Both the position numbers and the translations under genes were made by a program. This document shows positions 30,081-39,436 of a DNA stretch of 64,000 nt, in pieces. Position 1 is the stretch's first letter. Each line of letters starts with the position of its first letter. The notes under the pieces are model-generated. The model was not told the DNA's origin. It did not search any database and saw nothing but the letters and a program-made list of their open reading frames with translations. The stretch covers positions 229,492 to 293,491 of the forward strand of contig JAPOPW010000024.1 in the NCBI GenBank assembly GCA_026712715.1. Reading direction: 5' to 3'. Source of the DNA: Immundisolibacterales bacterium. GTDB lineage: Bacteria > Pseudomonadota > Gammaproteobacteria > HK1.

Positions 30081-30109
30081 GGGAGCCGGGGCGTGACGCA
30101 CCGGCTCCC
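30081..30109. terminator. Hairpin between convergent TPR-like gene and tmm
   Basis: GGGAGCCGG (30081-30089) and CCGGCTCCC (30101-30109) form a perfect 9-bp stem with an 11-base loop, just after the tmm stop codon. No T-tract flanks it on either strand. It could end or protect transcripts from both sides. Confidence 0.5.
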
Positions 30110-30124
30110 GTTGCGCGCCGGAAC

Positions 30125-31465
30125 CTACCGGGTGTCCATGAACGTTTCGAGGGAATCGTCCAGAGCGTCCCACCAGGCCGTGTGGTGGTCCGGAGCCCGG
30201 TTGCCGGTGACCGGCGACCGGTGCGCGTGGTCGCGGTAGGTCGCGATGTTCTCCTCCTTGTGGTGCTCCCAGTGCTTGAAGTTGTCCGACTGCACGTCCC
30301 AGTCGATCCCGTAGTCCGTCGCGGCGGAGACCTCCTTGCAGTAGTCGGTCTGGAAGTCGATGTCCTGGATCGGATCCTCGAGCGCTTCCTCGCGCTCGCG
30401 CCACCGGGCGCAGTCCGCCTCCATGTCCTCTCGGGACGGGAGCTCGATCCGGTCCATGACGACGTCCCGGACATACCACGCCTGCGCGTCGAACATGCTG
30501 AAGGTGTAGTACTGGTCCTGCATGCCGAGATAGGCGAGCTTCGGGTTGTCCATCCAGACGACGCCCTTGTAGAGGCCCCCCGGCCACAGCCGGTTGGTGG
30601 TGCGAAGGCGGAGATCGTCGGCCATGAACGGGAAGTGGTGCTGGTATCCGGTGCACAGGATTACTGCGTCGAGCTCGCGGGTGCTGCCGTCCTTGAAGTG
30701 CGCGGTGCGGCCTTCGAACTTCGTCACCAGCGGGAGCTCTTCGATCCCCTTCGGCCACTTGAAGCCCATCGCCCCGCTCCGGTACGAGCAGGTGACGGAG
30801 GCGGCGCCGTACTTGAGGTTCTGAAGCGCGATGTCCTCGGCGGAGTAGCTGCTCCCCACGATCAGGAGCCGCTTGCCCTTGAACTCGAGGGCATCGCGAA
30901 AATCGTGGGCGTGGAGGACTCTCCCCGGGAACCGGTCGATCCCTTCGAAGCTCGGCACGTTCGGTACCGAGAAGTGGCCGGTCGCCACGATGACGTGGTC
31001 GAACTCCTCTTCGCGGTCCGCCTGGGCGGCGAGATCCGTCGTCCGTACCGTGAACCGGCCGGTGTCCGCCGACCAGGCGACACGGCGCACCGCCGTGTTG
31101 AACCGTACGTGCCTGCGCACGTCCGATTTCTCCGCGCGGCCCAGGATGTAGTTGTTGAGGACCGCGTAGGGCGGAAACGAGGGGATGGGCTTTCCGAAGT
31201 GCTCCTCGAAGGAGTAGTCGCCGAACTCGAGGGATTCCTTCGGTCCGTTGGTCCAGAGGTACCGGTACATGCTGCAATGCACCGGCTCGCCATGCTCGTC
31301 GAGGCCCGTGCGCCAGGTGTAGTGCCAGAGTCCGCCCCAGTCGGACTGCCGCTCGAAGCAGACCAGCTCCGGGACTTCCGCGCCTCGGGCTTGCGCCTGC
31401 TGGAAGGCGCGAAGCTGGGAAAGCCCGCACGGGCCCGCCCCGATGATGGCAACGCGTTTCTTCAT
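30125..31465 (-). CDS. tmm: Trimethylamine monooxygenase (flavin-containing monooxygenase)
   Basis: Tmm oxidises trimethylamine to TMAO with FAD, NADPH and oxygen. The 446-residue product shows the FAD-binding GAGPCGLSQLRAF motif. The FMO identifying sequence has the form FPGRVLHAHDFRD, and the NADPH-binding motif is VGSSYSAEDIALQ. The segments SDWGGLWHYTWRTG and MYRYLWTNGPKESLEF, and the C-terminal DNFKHWEHHKEENI, resemble bacterial Tmm closely. Neighbouring tdm, gmaS and mgs genes support the substrate. ATG 31465 begins MKKRVAIIGAG. A minus-strand promoter is visible about 240 bases upstream, within the interval shared with the divergent transporter operon. Confidence 0.93.
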   Translation of the reverse strand: MKKRVAIIGAGPCGLSQLRAFQQAQARGAEVPELVCFERQSDWGGLWHYTWRTGLDEHGEPVHCSMYRYLWTNGPKESLEFGDYSFEEHFGKPIPSFPPYAVLNNYILGRAEKSDVRRHVRFNTAVRRVAWSADTGRFTVRTTDLAAQADREEEFDHVIVATGHFSVPNVPSFEGIDRFPGRVLHAHDFRDALEFKGKRLLIVGSSYSAEDIALQNLKYGAASVTCSYRSGAMGFKWPKGIEELPLVTKFEGRTAHFKDGSTRELDAVILCTGYQHHFPFMADDLRLRTTNRLWPGGLYKGVVWMDNPKLAYLGMQDQYYTFSMFDAQAWYVRDVVMDRIELPSREDMEADCARWREREEALEDPIQDIDFQTDYCKEVSAATDYGIDWDVQSDNFKHWEHHKEENIATYRDHAHRSPVTGNRAPDHHTAWWDALDDSLETFMDTR

Positions 31466-31893
31466 GGTGTGGTTCCTCGCATCCAGATATTTCGTCACGA
31501 TCCGGCCGGGACGGACTCCCGGCGAGCACGGATGAGCGTTCCTCCTGCCGAGCGGACCGGTCCCGGGCGCGCATGGCCGACCGGCCATGTGCCACGGGGT
31601 CGGCTCGCGCCCCGCACCGGGTCACTCGGCCGGATGCCGGGGCGCTTAGCCGGGTGGCTCGACAGCCGCCCGCCCGCCGCCGCGCCGCACGCCACGGACC
31701 GGCGGGATTATAGTCGCGCGGCCGCGATTGGTCATGTGCGGTTAACAACTGGTACATAACTGGTACATTTATTTTTACCAACAGTTACAGAAGTGGTATG
31801 TTAGCCGTGCCGGTTCACAGAATCCTGAACCGCGAACCGAAGGATGCGTGCCCGGACGGCGTGCGGGATGACGGCAATCAAGGGGAGAAGCCA
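31466..31893. promoter_or_regulatory. Divergent control region between tmm and the branched-chain-type transporter
   Basis: This 428-base interval contains no credible gene. On the minus strand ATGACC (31730-31735), a 17-base spacer and TATAAT (31707-31712) form a good promoter for tmm. On the plus strand TTTACC (31774-31779), a 17-base spacer and TATGTT (31797-31802) may drive the transporter operon. Repeated TGGTA half-sites lie between and over these elements. The part near 31740-31800 is strikingly AT-rich for this genome. Confidence 0.6.
31747..31798. promoter_or_regulatory. Tandem TGGTAC operator-like repeats
   Basis: The 11-mer AACTGGTACAT occurs twice in direct tandem (31747-31757 and 31758-31768). 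An inverted TACCA half-site lies at 31776-31780 and a further TGGTA at 31794-31798. The half-sites suit a FadR-subfamily GntR regulator, whose operators typically contain TGGT and ACCA halves. A GntR/FCD regulator gene is in the same locus (39533-40240). Confidence 0.5.
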
Positions 31894-33189
31894 ATGTCAC
31901 AGAATCTGCACCAGAGAAAGATCGGCAGGAGGACGTTTCTCGGCGCCACGGTCGCTGGCGCGGCCATGGCGGGCGGCCTCGCTCCGGCGAGGCTCTCCGC
32001 CGCGAACAAGACGGTCAAGATCGGGTTCCTCGCCCCCCTCACCGGACCGGTCTCGGCCTGGGGGCTTCCCGGGCTGTACGGCTGCCGGATATGGGCCGAG
32101 CAGGTCAACGCGGCGGGCGGGGTCCGGATCGGGGACGATTCCTACAACGTCGAGTTCGTCTCCTATGACAACGAGTACGCCACCGACAAGGCCAAGGTCG
32201 GTGCCTCTCAGCTCGTGTTCGATGAAGGCGTCAAGTTCATCATGATGCTCGGGGGCGACACCTGGCCGGGGGTTCAGCGCATTTCCAACGAATCGGGAAT
32301 GCTGGTGTCGACCCTGCTCCCGAGCGATCTGTCGCCCGACACCCCGAACCTCATCGCGCCCTGCGAGGTGCATCCCATCTACAACGTGACCGGCGTCTCG
32401 TGGCTCGCCGACAACATGCCGGAACTGAAGACGGCGGTGATCTGCGCCCAGGACGACGCCCTCGGGAGGCCTTCCGTCGCCACCTATCTCGCGGCCTTCG
32501 AAGCGCACGGAATCCAGTCCGAAGACCCGGTGTTCTTCAGTCTCGAGACCACCGACTTCGCCCCGGTAATGACGAAGCTGCTGTCGTCCAACCCGGACAT
32601 CCTGTGCCTCGACACCGCGTATGCGGACTTCGTGCACCCCCTGTGCGAGCAGGCGCACCAGCAGGGCTTCAAGGGGAAGATCATCTCCTGTACCGCGGAC
32701 TACTACGAGCAGATCATCGAGAAGACCTCGAAGGAGTTCATGGAAGGGTTCATCTTCCAGTTCCCGGACTTCGACGACCCGGCCCTCAACGAGCCGCAAA
32801 TCAACTTCGCGGCGCCGAACGAGTTCTACGCCGAGTACATCGAGCGATGGCCCGACCAATGGAGCGCGGTGTCGTGGGAGTACGCATCCATCATGGATCT
32901 CTGGGTGCAGGGTGCGCAGCGCGCGGGAAGCGTGGAGCCGCAGGACGTGCTGGCCGGCATGAAGCAGGGCGGCACCGGCAAGCACGCCTTCGGCGAGGCG
33001 AGCTGGTGGGGCAAGGAGCTGTTCGGGATCGACAACGCCCTCGTCGGCAACTGGCCGGTGGTCGTCATCGAGAACGGCAAGGCGGTCATCAAGGAATACC
33101 GCAGCATCCCGGACTGGTGGTCCATGCACGGCAACTTGCTGGTCAAGCACTTCACCGAGATGGGCGAGATGTACCATCAGCGCGGCTGA
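31894..33189 (+). CDS. ABC transporter substrate-binding protein, branched-chain/urea (peripla_BP_6) type
   Basis: This 431-residue periplasmic binding protein begins with a twin-arginine-like signal (GRRTFLGATVAGAAMAG). The mature part opens with VKIGFLAPLTGPVSAWGLPG and YGCRIWAEQVNAAGG, typical of LivJ/AmiC/UrtA-type receptors. The ligand is not evident from sequence. Location between tmm and tdm suggests a methylated amine or related amide; this is inference. An AGGGGAG at 31881-31887 supports the ATG at 31894. Permease genes follow on the same strand, and the ATPase genes lie on the opposite strand beyond them. Confidence 0.9.
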   Translation: MSQNLHQRKIGRRTFLGATVAGAAMAGGLAPARLSAANKTVKIGFLAPLTGPVSAWGLPGLYGCRIWAEQVNAAGGVRIGDDSYNVEFVSYDNEYATDKAKVGASQLVFDEGVKFIMMLGGDTWPGVQRISNESGMLVSTLLPSDLSPDTPNLIAPCEVHPIYNVTGVSWLADNMPELKTAVICAQDDALGRPSVATYLAAFEAHGIQSEDPVFFSLETTDFAPVMTKLLSSNPDILCLDTAYADFVHPLCEQAHQQGFKGKIISCTADYYEQIIEKTSKEFMEGFIFQFPDFDDPALNEPQINFAAPNEFYAEYIERWPDQWSAVSWEYASIMDLWVQGAQRAGSVEPQDVLAGMKQGGTGKHAFGEASWWGKELFGIDNALVGNWPVVVIENGKAVIKEYRSIPDWWSMHGNLLVKHFTEMGEMYHQRG

Positions 33190-33229
33190 TTGCGGCCTTT
33201 CGGCCGGCAACCGCCGCGCCATCGAGAAT

Positions 33230-33266
33230 CGGCGGGGGAGGCGGGCAGCGCCCGTCTTCCCCGCCG
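33230..33266 (+). terminator. Intercistronic hairpin after the branched-chain-type binding-protein gene
   Basis: CGGCGGGG (33230-33237) pairs with CCCCGCCG (33259-33266), and much of the intervening sequence also pairs with a few mismatches. No T-tract follows. Its position between the binding-protein and permease genes parallels the hairpin at 21020-21063. Confidence 0.5.
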
Positions 33267-33375
33267 TCCGACGGCAGGCCACGAGTCCGAACCCCCGTCC
33301 CCGTCCGCGCGCGCTCGACTTCGGGGGGCGCGTGGGGCAGGCTTCGCGCCGCCGAGCGGAACCGTCCCTGAAGCC

Positions 33376-34251
33376 ATGACCGAGCTTCTGCTGCAGACCT
33401 GCGTCAACGCCGTCTACGCGGCGAGCTTCATGGCGCTGATCGCGGTCGGCCTCATGCTCATCTTCGGGGTAATGGGGGTGGTCAACTTCGCCCACGGCGA
33501 GCTGTTCATGCTCGGGGCGTACTGCGTCGTGTTCGTGTACGCGGACCGGGAGTTCCCCTTCTTTCTCGCGGTGATGATCGGGCTCGTGTTCGTCGGAGGG
33601 CTCGGCATACTGATGGAGCGGGCGCTGTTCAGGCCGGTGCGCGACAACCCGCTCGCGGGACTCATCGCCTCCATCGGCCTGTTGCTGATGCTGCAGGCCG
33701 CGATCGCCATGGGGTTCGGGGTGCGGATGGAGCACCTCCCCCCGCCGAGCCAGGCGACGTTTCACCTGTTCGGCCTGGACGGGGTGGTCGTCGCCCTGCA
33801 GCGCCTCTACGTGATCGTCGGGGCGGGGATCGTGCTCGTCTCGCTCTGGTTGTTCCTCCGCCGGACTCGCTTCGGCTGGGCGCTTCGGGCCTGCGCGCAG
33901 GACCCGGAGGCGGCCGCCCTGCAGGGGATCTCGATCAACGGGACGGCGCGGCTCGCGATGTTCATCGCGGCGGCGATGGCGGGGGTGGCGGGGGCCCTCG
34001 CGGCCCCCCTCGTTCGTACCTACCCGTACATGGGGCACTCGGTGATCGTCACCGCCTTCATCGTCACCATCGTGGGCGGGCTCGGCAGCCTCGGGGGCGC
34101 CGTCGTGGCGGCGATTCTCTACGGGTTCGTTCACACGTTCGTGACGACGTTCTCCGACGGCGTCGTCGCCGACATCGTCGGCTTGCTGCTCATGCTGTTC
34201 GTGCTCGTCCTGCGCCCGACCGGACTCCTCGGAGTCCGGGAGCGGGACTGA
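33376..34251 (+). CDS. Branched-chain-type ABC transporter permease (LivH family)
   Basis: This inner-membrane subunit (291 residues) is highly hydrophobic with about eight helices. The start AVYAASFMALIAVGLMLIFG and FGVMGVVNFAHGELFMLGAY are classic LivH features. The cytoplasmic loop LRACAQDPEAAALQGISING contacts the ATPase in this family. The end LVLRPTGLLG is also typical. The preceding 186 bases hold the intercistronic hairpin. It pairs with the LivM-like subunit 52 bases downstream. Confidence 0.92.
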   Translation: MTELLLQTCVNAVYAASFMALIAVGLMLIFGVMGVVNFAHGELFMLGAYCVVFVYADREFPFFLAVMIGLVFVGGLGILMERALFRPVRDNPLAGLIASIGLLLMLQAAIAMGFGVRMEHLPPPSQATFHLFGLDGVVVALQRLYVIVGAGIVLVSLWLFLRRTRFGWALRACAQDPEAAALQGISINGTARLAMFIAAAMAGVAGALAAPLVRTYPYMGHSVIVTAFIVTIVGGLGSLGGAVVAAILYGFVHTFVTTFSDGVVADIVGLLLMLFVLVLRPTGLLGVRERD

Positions 34252-34303
34252 ACGCGGCACGGGCGAGGCAGGCAGCGGATTTCGGACCGAAGGCGATTCA
34301 TCG

Positions 34304-35287
34304 ATGCAGGAACGCAACGGCTGGGGATATCGGGCCACCCTTGCGGCGGTCTTCGTGGGGCTCATCGTCCTGCCCCACGTGCTCAGCTTCTCGCAGAAGG
34401 AAGTCCTGGTCTTCCTCGTCATCAACGTCCTGGTGGTGGTGAGCTACCGGCTCCTCACCCTGACGGGCGAATGGTCGCTCGCGCACATGGTGATCGTGGG
34501 TGTCGGCGCTTATGCGAGCACGCTGCTCGCGAAACGCTTGGGCATTCCGGTTCCCCTCGCGATGCCGCTCGGCGCCGTCGTCGCCGCCCTCACCGCCTAC
34601 GTCCTCAGCTTTCCCCTCTTCCGGATGAAGGCGTTCTACTTCCTCATCGGGTCGTTCGCGGCCGGGGAGGTCATCCGGCTCTGCTGGAAACGGTTCCGCG
34701 AACCCTTCGGCGGACCGAAGGGCATCAAGCTCGTTCCCTCCTTTCCGGACATCGAGATCGGCTTCGTCGACGTCTCGTTCTTCGATCCCGTCAACTACTA
34801 CTACTTCTGCCTCATCGTCGTCACCGTGTCCCTGGTGCTGCTGCACCGCTTCGAACACTCCCGCATCGGGCTCACGTTCCACGCGATCCACTGGCAGGAC
34901 AAGCTCGCGGAAGCGGTGGGGGGCGACACACGCCGGTACCGGACCCTCGCCTTCGTCATCGCCTCGTTCTTCGGCGGGCTCGCCGGCGCCCTCCTCGCGC
35001 ACTACCTGGGGACGGTGAATCCGAACCAGTTCGACGTGGAGGCGATGGTCTACGTGCTGGTATGGGTCATCGTGGGCGGTACGGCCACGATCTACGGCCC
35101 CGTCGTCGGCGTCGTCACGCTGACGGTGGTCAACGAGATCGTGCTCCGCGAGCTGGGGATGGACCAGGCCCGTCCCCTCCTCTACGGGGCGATTCTCATC
35201 GCCTCGATCCTCTTCCTTCCGGATGGCCTCGAGAGCCTGGGGCCGAAGCTGAAGGGCGCCTTCGCCCGCACCCGCACCCAGGTCTGA
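34304..35287 (+). CDS. Branched-chain-type ABC transporter permease (LivM family)
   Basis: This second permease subunit (327 residues) has the LivM layout of about nine hydrophobic segments. Recognisable parts are FLVINVLVVVSYRLLTLTGE, WSLAHMVIVGVGAYASTLLA and the late loop AFVIASFFGGLAGALLAHYLG. The C-terminal IASILFLPDGLESLGPK resembles the usual ending. It ends the plus-strand half of the transporter; the ATPase genes are convergent, beginning at 35467. Confidence 0.92.
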   Translation: MQERNGWGYRATLAAVFVGLIVLPHVLSFSQKEVLVFLVINVLVVVSYRLLTLTGEWSLAHMVIVGVGAYASTLLAKRLGIPVPLAMPLGAVVAALTAYVLSFPLFRMKAFYFLIGSFAAGEVIRLCWKRFREPFGGPKGIKLVPSFPDIEIGFVDVSFFDPVNYYYFCLIVVTVSLVLLHRFEHSRIGLTFHAIHWQDKLAEAVGGDTRRYRTLAFVIASFFGGLAGALLAHYLGTVNPNQFDVEAMVYVLVWVIVGGTATIYGPVVGVVTLTVVNEIVLRELGMDQARPLLYGAILIASILFLPDGLESLGPKLKGAFARTRTQV

Positions 35288-35466
35288 ATTCCCGACCGGC
35301 GCAGGACCCGCCCCGGAGGACGGGCAACGTCCGGCTCCGCGACGGCCGCGCCCCGGGGTCCGACCGTCCGGCGCGAGACGCACCGGCCGTCGGCGAACGA
35401 TCCCTGCGCCATCATGACGGTCCACGGCCGGCGGCGCAGGGCAGGGCAGGGCCGGGCGGAGCGGGG

Positions 35467-36174
35467 TCAGGTGCCGAGGTAGGCGCGGCGGACGTGCTCG
35501 TTCTCGTGGAGATCGGCGGCAGGTCCGTGCAGGGCCACCGAGCCGATCTCCAGCACGTACGCGTAGTCGGCAAGCTGGAGGGCCAGCTCGGCGTTCTGCT
35601 CCACGAGGACCACGGGCACGCCCCGTTCGTGGATCTCCCGGATGATCCGCGCCATCTCCTGCACCAGCACCGGCGACAGGCCGATGGTGGGCTCGTCGAG
35701 AAGCAGGAGCTTCGGGTTCGACATGAGGGCCCGTCCGATGGCGAGCATCTGCTGCTCCCCGCCCGACAGGGTCTTGGCCCATTGCCGGCGTCGCTCCTTG
35801 AGACGCGGAAAGTGCTCGAACACCCCGTCGAGGTCCCGTGCCACCCCCTCCCGGTCGCGCCGGAGATAGGCTCCCGTGTTGAGGTTCTCCAGGACCGTGA
35901 GGTCCGGAAAGACGCGCCGGCCTTCCGGCACCTGGGCGACGCCGAGCGCCACCACCGCCTCGGGTGGAGCTCCGTCGATGCGACCGCCGCCGAACCGGAT
36001 TTCGCCGGCCGACAGTGACTCAAGACCCGAGATGGCCCGGAGCAGCGTGCTCTTTCCGGCGCCGTTGGCGCCGATGATGGTGACCACCGCGCCGTCGGGA
36101 ACGTCCATGCTGACCCCCCGCAGGGCCGCCACCTTGCGGTAGTGCACGGTCGCGTTCCGGACTTCAAGCAACAC
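35467..36174 (-). CDS. Branched-chain-type ABC transporter ATP-binding protein (LivF family)
   Basis: This 235-residue ATPase has Walker A IGANGAGKST, the LivF-type segment GVAQVPEGRRVFPDLTV, signature LSGGEQQMLAIGRAL and Walker B LLLLDEPTIGLSP. The switch segment VVLVEQNAELALQLADY carries Gln where some ATPases have His, as is usual for LivF. Translation starts at a GTG (36174) and overlaps the LivG-type gene by 11 bases, so the two are translationally coupled. It is convergent with the permease genes, 179 bases apart. Confidence 0.93.
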   Translation of the reverse strand: MLLEVRNATVHYRKVAALRGVSMDVPDGAVVTIIGANGAGKSTLLRAISGLESLSAGEIRFGGGRIDGAPPEAVVALGVAQVPEGRRVFPDLTVLENLNTGAYLRRDREGVARDLDGVFEHFPRLKERRRQWAKTLSGGEQQMLAIGRALMSNPKLLLLDEPTIGLSPVLVQEMARIIREIHERGVPVVLVEQNAELALQLADYAYVLEIGSVALHGPAADLHENEHVRRAYLGT

Positions 36175-36928
36175 TTGCCGCCGCTCCGAGATATGCCTCG
36201 ATCACGTCCGGATGGCGGCGCACGTCCTCGGGGGTTCCTTCGGTGAGCAGCCGGCCGAAGTTGAGCACCGTGATCCGGTCGCAGAGCCCCATCACGGCCT
36301 GCATGTCGTGCTCCACCAGCAGGATCGTGACCCCCCGATCGCGAACCCTGCGGACGATCTCCATCATCCGGCGGGTCTCTTCCGGGTTCATGCCGGTAAA
36401 GGGCTCGTCGAGGAGGAGGAGCTTCGGCTCGGCGGCGAACGCGACCGCGATGCCGAGGGCCCGCTGGAGCCCATGCGGCAGGCTCATGCCCGGATCGTCC
36501 GCCCGCTTCCCGAGTCCGAAGAAATCCAGGATCTCGCGCGCTCTCGCGTGCGCCGCATCCTCGCGCGTCCGGTTGGTACCGAGCAGGGTGCGTAGCGGGT
36601 TCGCACGTGCCTGCAGGTGGCAGCCCACCAGCACGTTCTCGAGCACGCTGAGCTCCTGGAAGAGGGTCGTCGCCTGGAACGTCCTGACGAGCCCCCGTGC
36701 CGCGATGGCATTCGTGGGCATTCCCGAGATGTCCTCTCCGCGAAAGAGCACGTGACCGTCGCTGGGAGGATAGAAGCCGCCAATCACGTTGAACGTGGTG
36801 GTCTTGCCCGCGCCATTGGGTCCGATGAGCCCCCGGATCTCCCCTTCGTCGACCGCGAACGAGAGGTCGGACACCGCGAACAGTCCGCCAAACCGGCGGG
36901 TGAGGTTGCGAATCTCGAGAATGGTCAC
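36164..36928 (-). CDS. Branched-chain-type ABC transporter ATP-binding protein (LivG family)
   Basis: This 254-residue ATPase has Walker A IGPNGAGKTTTFNVI, the LivG-type GLVRTFQATTLFQELSV Q-loop region and Walker B LLLLDEPFTGMNPEETRRM. The H-loop is LLVEHDMQAVM. The signature segment reads LPHGLQRALGIAVAF, in place of the usual LSYGQQR, a common LivG-type variation. The start is a GTG at 36928, 42 bases after tdm. Together with tdm and the LivF-type gene it forms a minus-strand operon that completes the transporter encoded in part on the other strand. Confidence 0.92.
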   Translation of the reverse strand: MTILEIRNLTRRFGGLFAVSDLSFAVDEGEIRGLIGPNGAGKTTTFNVIGGFYPPSDGHVLFRGEDISGMPTNAIAARGLVRTFQATTLFQELSVLENVLVGCHLQARANPLRTLLGTNRTREDAAHARAREILDFFGLGKRADDPGMSLPHGLQRALGIAVAFAAEPKLLLLDEPFTGMNPEETRRMMEIVRRVRDRGVTILLVEHDMQAVMGLCDRITVLNFGRLLTEGTPEDVRRHPDVIEAYLGAAASVA

Positions 36929-36970
36929 GGCGGTGGCCGGCGTCGTGCGGGCGGAACGGACGAAACCGGG

Positions 36971-39352
36971 TCAGGCGTAGTCGCCGCGCACCCGTCGCTT
37001 CTCGGGGTCGAAGTGCGGGAACGGGACGACCCGGGCCGGGATCCGTTTCTGGTGGCCGTCGAGCTGGCCGATCTCGGCCTCGGTCCCGGTCGCCGCGTGG
37101 GTGACGTCCATGCGGCACAGCGCGATCACCCGGCCGAGAATCGGCGAGCGCACCGCCGAGGTGATCTCCCCGACCTGGGCGCGTCCGATCCGCACGCAGT
37201 CGCCGGTGGTCGGGACGATTCCGCCCTCGATGTCGAGCCCGACGAGCCGGCGGACCGGATGCGCCTTGCGCCGCTCGAGCGCCTCCCGGCCGATGAAGTC
37301 GTCGCTCTTCGACTTTAGGGGCACGGTGAACCCGATGCCGGCCTCGAACGGGTCGGTCTGGTCGCAGAACTCGCAGCCGGCGAAGACGAGCCCCGCCTCG
37401 ATGCGGACCATGTCCAGGGCGGCGAGGCCGAACGGAGCGATTCCGAACGGCTCTCCCGCCTCCATGACCGCATCGAACAGCGTCTTGGCGTCCTTCGGGT
37501 GGCAGAAGAGCTCGTAGCCGAGCTCCCCGGTGTAACCGGTCCGGGACACGACGAGCGCCATGCCGTGGAAGTCGTGGAGCCGGGCGACCGCGAACCGGAA
37601 CCAGCCGAGCTCGGCGACGGTCTGCCAGGTGGGTGCGGTCCAGAGGATCCGCTCGAGGATCTCCCGGCTGCGCGGGCCCTGCACCGCAATGTTCGCGAGC
37701 TCGTCGGTGGAAGTCTTCACCCACGCGTCGAGCCCGCGCCGCTCGGCCTGCTCTCGCAGCCACAGCCCCGACGCGTCGTTGCCTCCGATCCACCGGAAGT
37801 TGTTGTCGCCGAGACGAAATACGGTGCCGTCGTCGATCATGCCGCCGTGCTCGTAGCACATCGCGGTATAGACCACCTGTCCGACCGCGAGCCGCCGCAC
37901 GTCGCGGGTCACGCACCGTTGCATCAGCGCTTCCGCGTCCGGGCCGAGCACCTCGTACTTGCGAAGCGGGGAGAGGTCCATCACCGCGGCGCGTTCCCGG
38001 CAGGCCCAGTACTCGGCGATGGCGCCGTGCCCCGGAAACTCCTGCGCGAGCCAGTATCCGTTGTACTCGACGAAGTTTCGCGTGTGCGCGGCGAAACAGT
38101 CGTGGAAACCGGTGTTCTTCGTCATCCGGACGTCGGCGTCGGCGGTCATGCGGAACCCCGTGGCTGGCTTGAAATCCTCGTTCCGGTCGTACACCCGGAC
38201 CTGGATGTCGGTCGGGCTCCATCCGTTCGCCGGGTCGACGTCGCAGGGGCAGGCGGTCGAGAAGCAGACGAGATCGGTGAGCGCGCGCATGAGAACGAAG
38301 TCGCCCGGGCGCGACCAGGGGTCGTCCATCCCGATCGCGTTCGTGTCCTCGAGCATGGTGTTGAAGAAGAAATTGATTGCCGGCCATCCGGCGCGGGGCC
38401 GGATGTCGAAGCGTGCCGCCTCGGCGTTGATGTTGTCGGAGCAGTTCAGGTGGCCGGGATACCCCAGGTCCTCGTAATAGCGTGCGGTGCACGCGAGCCC
38501 GAACGAGTCATGGCGCCCGCAGGTGTCCTGGACGAGCTCGAGCAGGGGCTCGTGATCGACGGTGTAGTACTTCGAATACAGGCCGGGTCCGGGATAGAGC
38601 GAACCCATCAGGGAGCGGGTCGTGGTGGGGTCGATCTCGCGCTCCGAGCCCCAGTCGAGAGCACGCAGGCTGAATGCCTGGAAGTCGGTGCACTCGCGAC
38701 CCTTCACGTCGACGATCTGGATGAGCTGACCTGCCCTGACCTCGTAGCTGCGGGCCGTGCCCGGCTGGATGTTGAGATCGAGGAGAGTGTCCGCGAGCGG
38801 CGGGGGCGGGCCGTTCGCCGCCTTGAGATTGGTCCGCCGCGCGCGCCGGACATAGAGCACGATCTCGGTCGGCGGGCATTGCTCGTCCGGGCGCATCGGG
38901 CGTCCCGGGGCGCCGGCCACCAGGGTCGCCGCGGCGGTGGCCGTGAACGAGGCGGACTCGCCGGCGCGTGAATCGTCCCCGAAGAGCTCGACTGCGGTTG
39001 CCCGGCCGAGATCGAGACCCCGGGAGGCGAGGGTCTCCCGGACGCGCCTCGCCGACGGAATCTCGCGCTTGAGGGAATCCGTGATCCCTGCGGGAGCTCC
39101 CGCACCCTTCGCACCGAGCAGGGCGGGGTCCGGGCGCCCGCCCGTGTCGAACACGACGAGCTCGCACCGCTGGCGTCCCTCGCGGTCGATCACGGTGAGC
39201 TCGTCGCCGGCATCCAGGGTCAAGGTGCGTGTGCCGCCGCCCGGAACCGGGTGCCGCTCGACATTGGAGGGCAGAACGGGAAGACCGGGGATCCGTACCG
39301 GTCCGCGCCGGGCTGCGGTGCGCGCGATGGTCGAACGGGCTTCTAGGATCAT
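36971..39352 (-). CDS. tdm: Trimethylamine N-oxide demethylase (DUF1989 plus GcvT fusion)
   Basis: Tdm converts TMAO to dimethylamine and formaldehyde. This 793-residue protein has the known two-part layout. The N-terminal half is a DUF1989 region with conserved cysteines (QDTCGRHDSFGLACTARYY, GHLNCSDN, STACPCDVDP) that would bind metal. The C-terminal half, from about residue 430, is an aminomethyltransferase-like tetrahydrofolate domain (AVMDLSPLRKYEVLGPDAE, VSRTGYTGELGYELF, DMVRIEAGL). The latter could trap formaldehyde as methylene-tetrahydrofolate. Operon partners are the LivG- and LivF-type ATPases downstream and possibly gntR upstream. ATG 39352 was preferred over ATG 39376 because of a GGGAGA upstream. 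A DUF1989-GcvT protein for another substrate is possible, but tmm and gmaS nearby favour Tdm. Confidence 0.88.
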   Translation of the reverse strand: MILEARSTIARTAARRGPVRIPGLPVLPSNVERHPVPGGGTRTLTLDAGDELTVIDREGRQRCELVVFDTGGRPDPALLGAKGAGAPAGITDSLKREIPSARRVRETLASRGLDLGRATAVELFGDDSRAGESASFTATAAATLVAGAPGRPMRPDEQCPPTEIVLYVRRARRTNLKAANGPPPPLADTLLDLNIQPGTARSYEVRAGQLIQIVDVKGRECTDFQAFSLRALDWGSEREIDPTTTRSLMGSLYPGPGLYSKYYTVDHEPLLELVQDTCGRHDSFGLACTARYYEDLGYPGHLNCSDNINAEAARFDIRPRAGWPAINFFFNTMLEDTNAIGMDDPWSRPGDFVLMRALTDLVCFSTACPCDVDPANGWSPTDIQVRVYDRNEDFKPATGFRMTADADVRMTKNTGFHDCFAAHTRNFVEYNGYWLAQEFPGHGAIAEYWACRERAAVMDLSPLRKYEVLGPDAEALMQRCVTRDVRRLAVGQVVYTAMCYEHGGMIDDGTVFRLGDNNFRWIGGNDASGLWLREQAERRGLDAWVKTSTDELANIAVQGPRSREILERILWTAPTWQTVAELGWFRFAVARLHDFHGMALVVSRTGYTGELGYELFCHPKDAKTLFDAVMEAGEPFGIAPFGLAALDMVRIEAGLVFAGCEFCDQTDPFEAGIGFTVPLKSKSDDFIGREALERRKAHPVRRLVGLDIEGGIVPTTGDCVRIGRAQVGEITSAVRSPILGRVIALCRMDVTHAATGTEAEIGQLDGHQKRIPARVVPFPHFDPEKRRVRGDYA

Positions 39353-39436
39353 GTTCCGCGGCTCTCCCGGTTGCATGCGGGCGACCTGGCCGCGCCGTAT
39401 CGCCGACGGAGTCCGAAGGCGGTTGGAATCGCGGCG

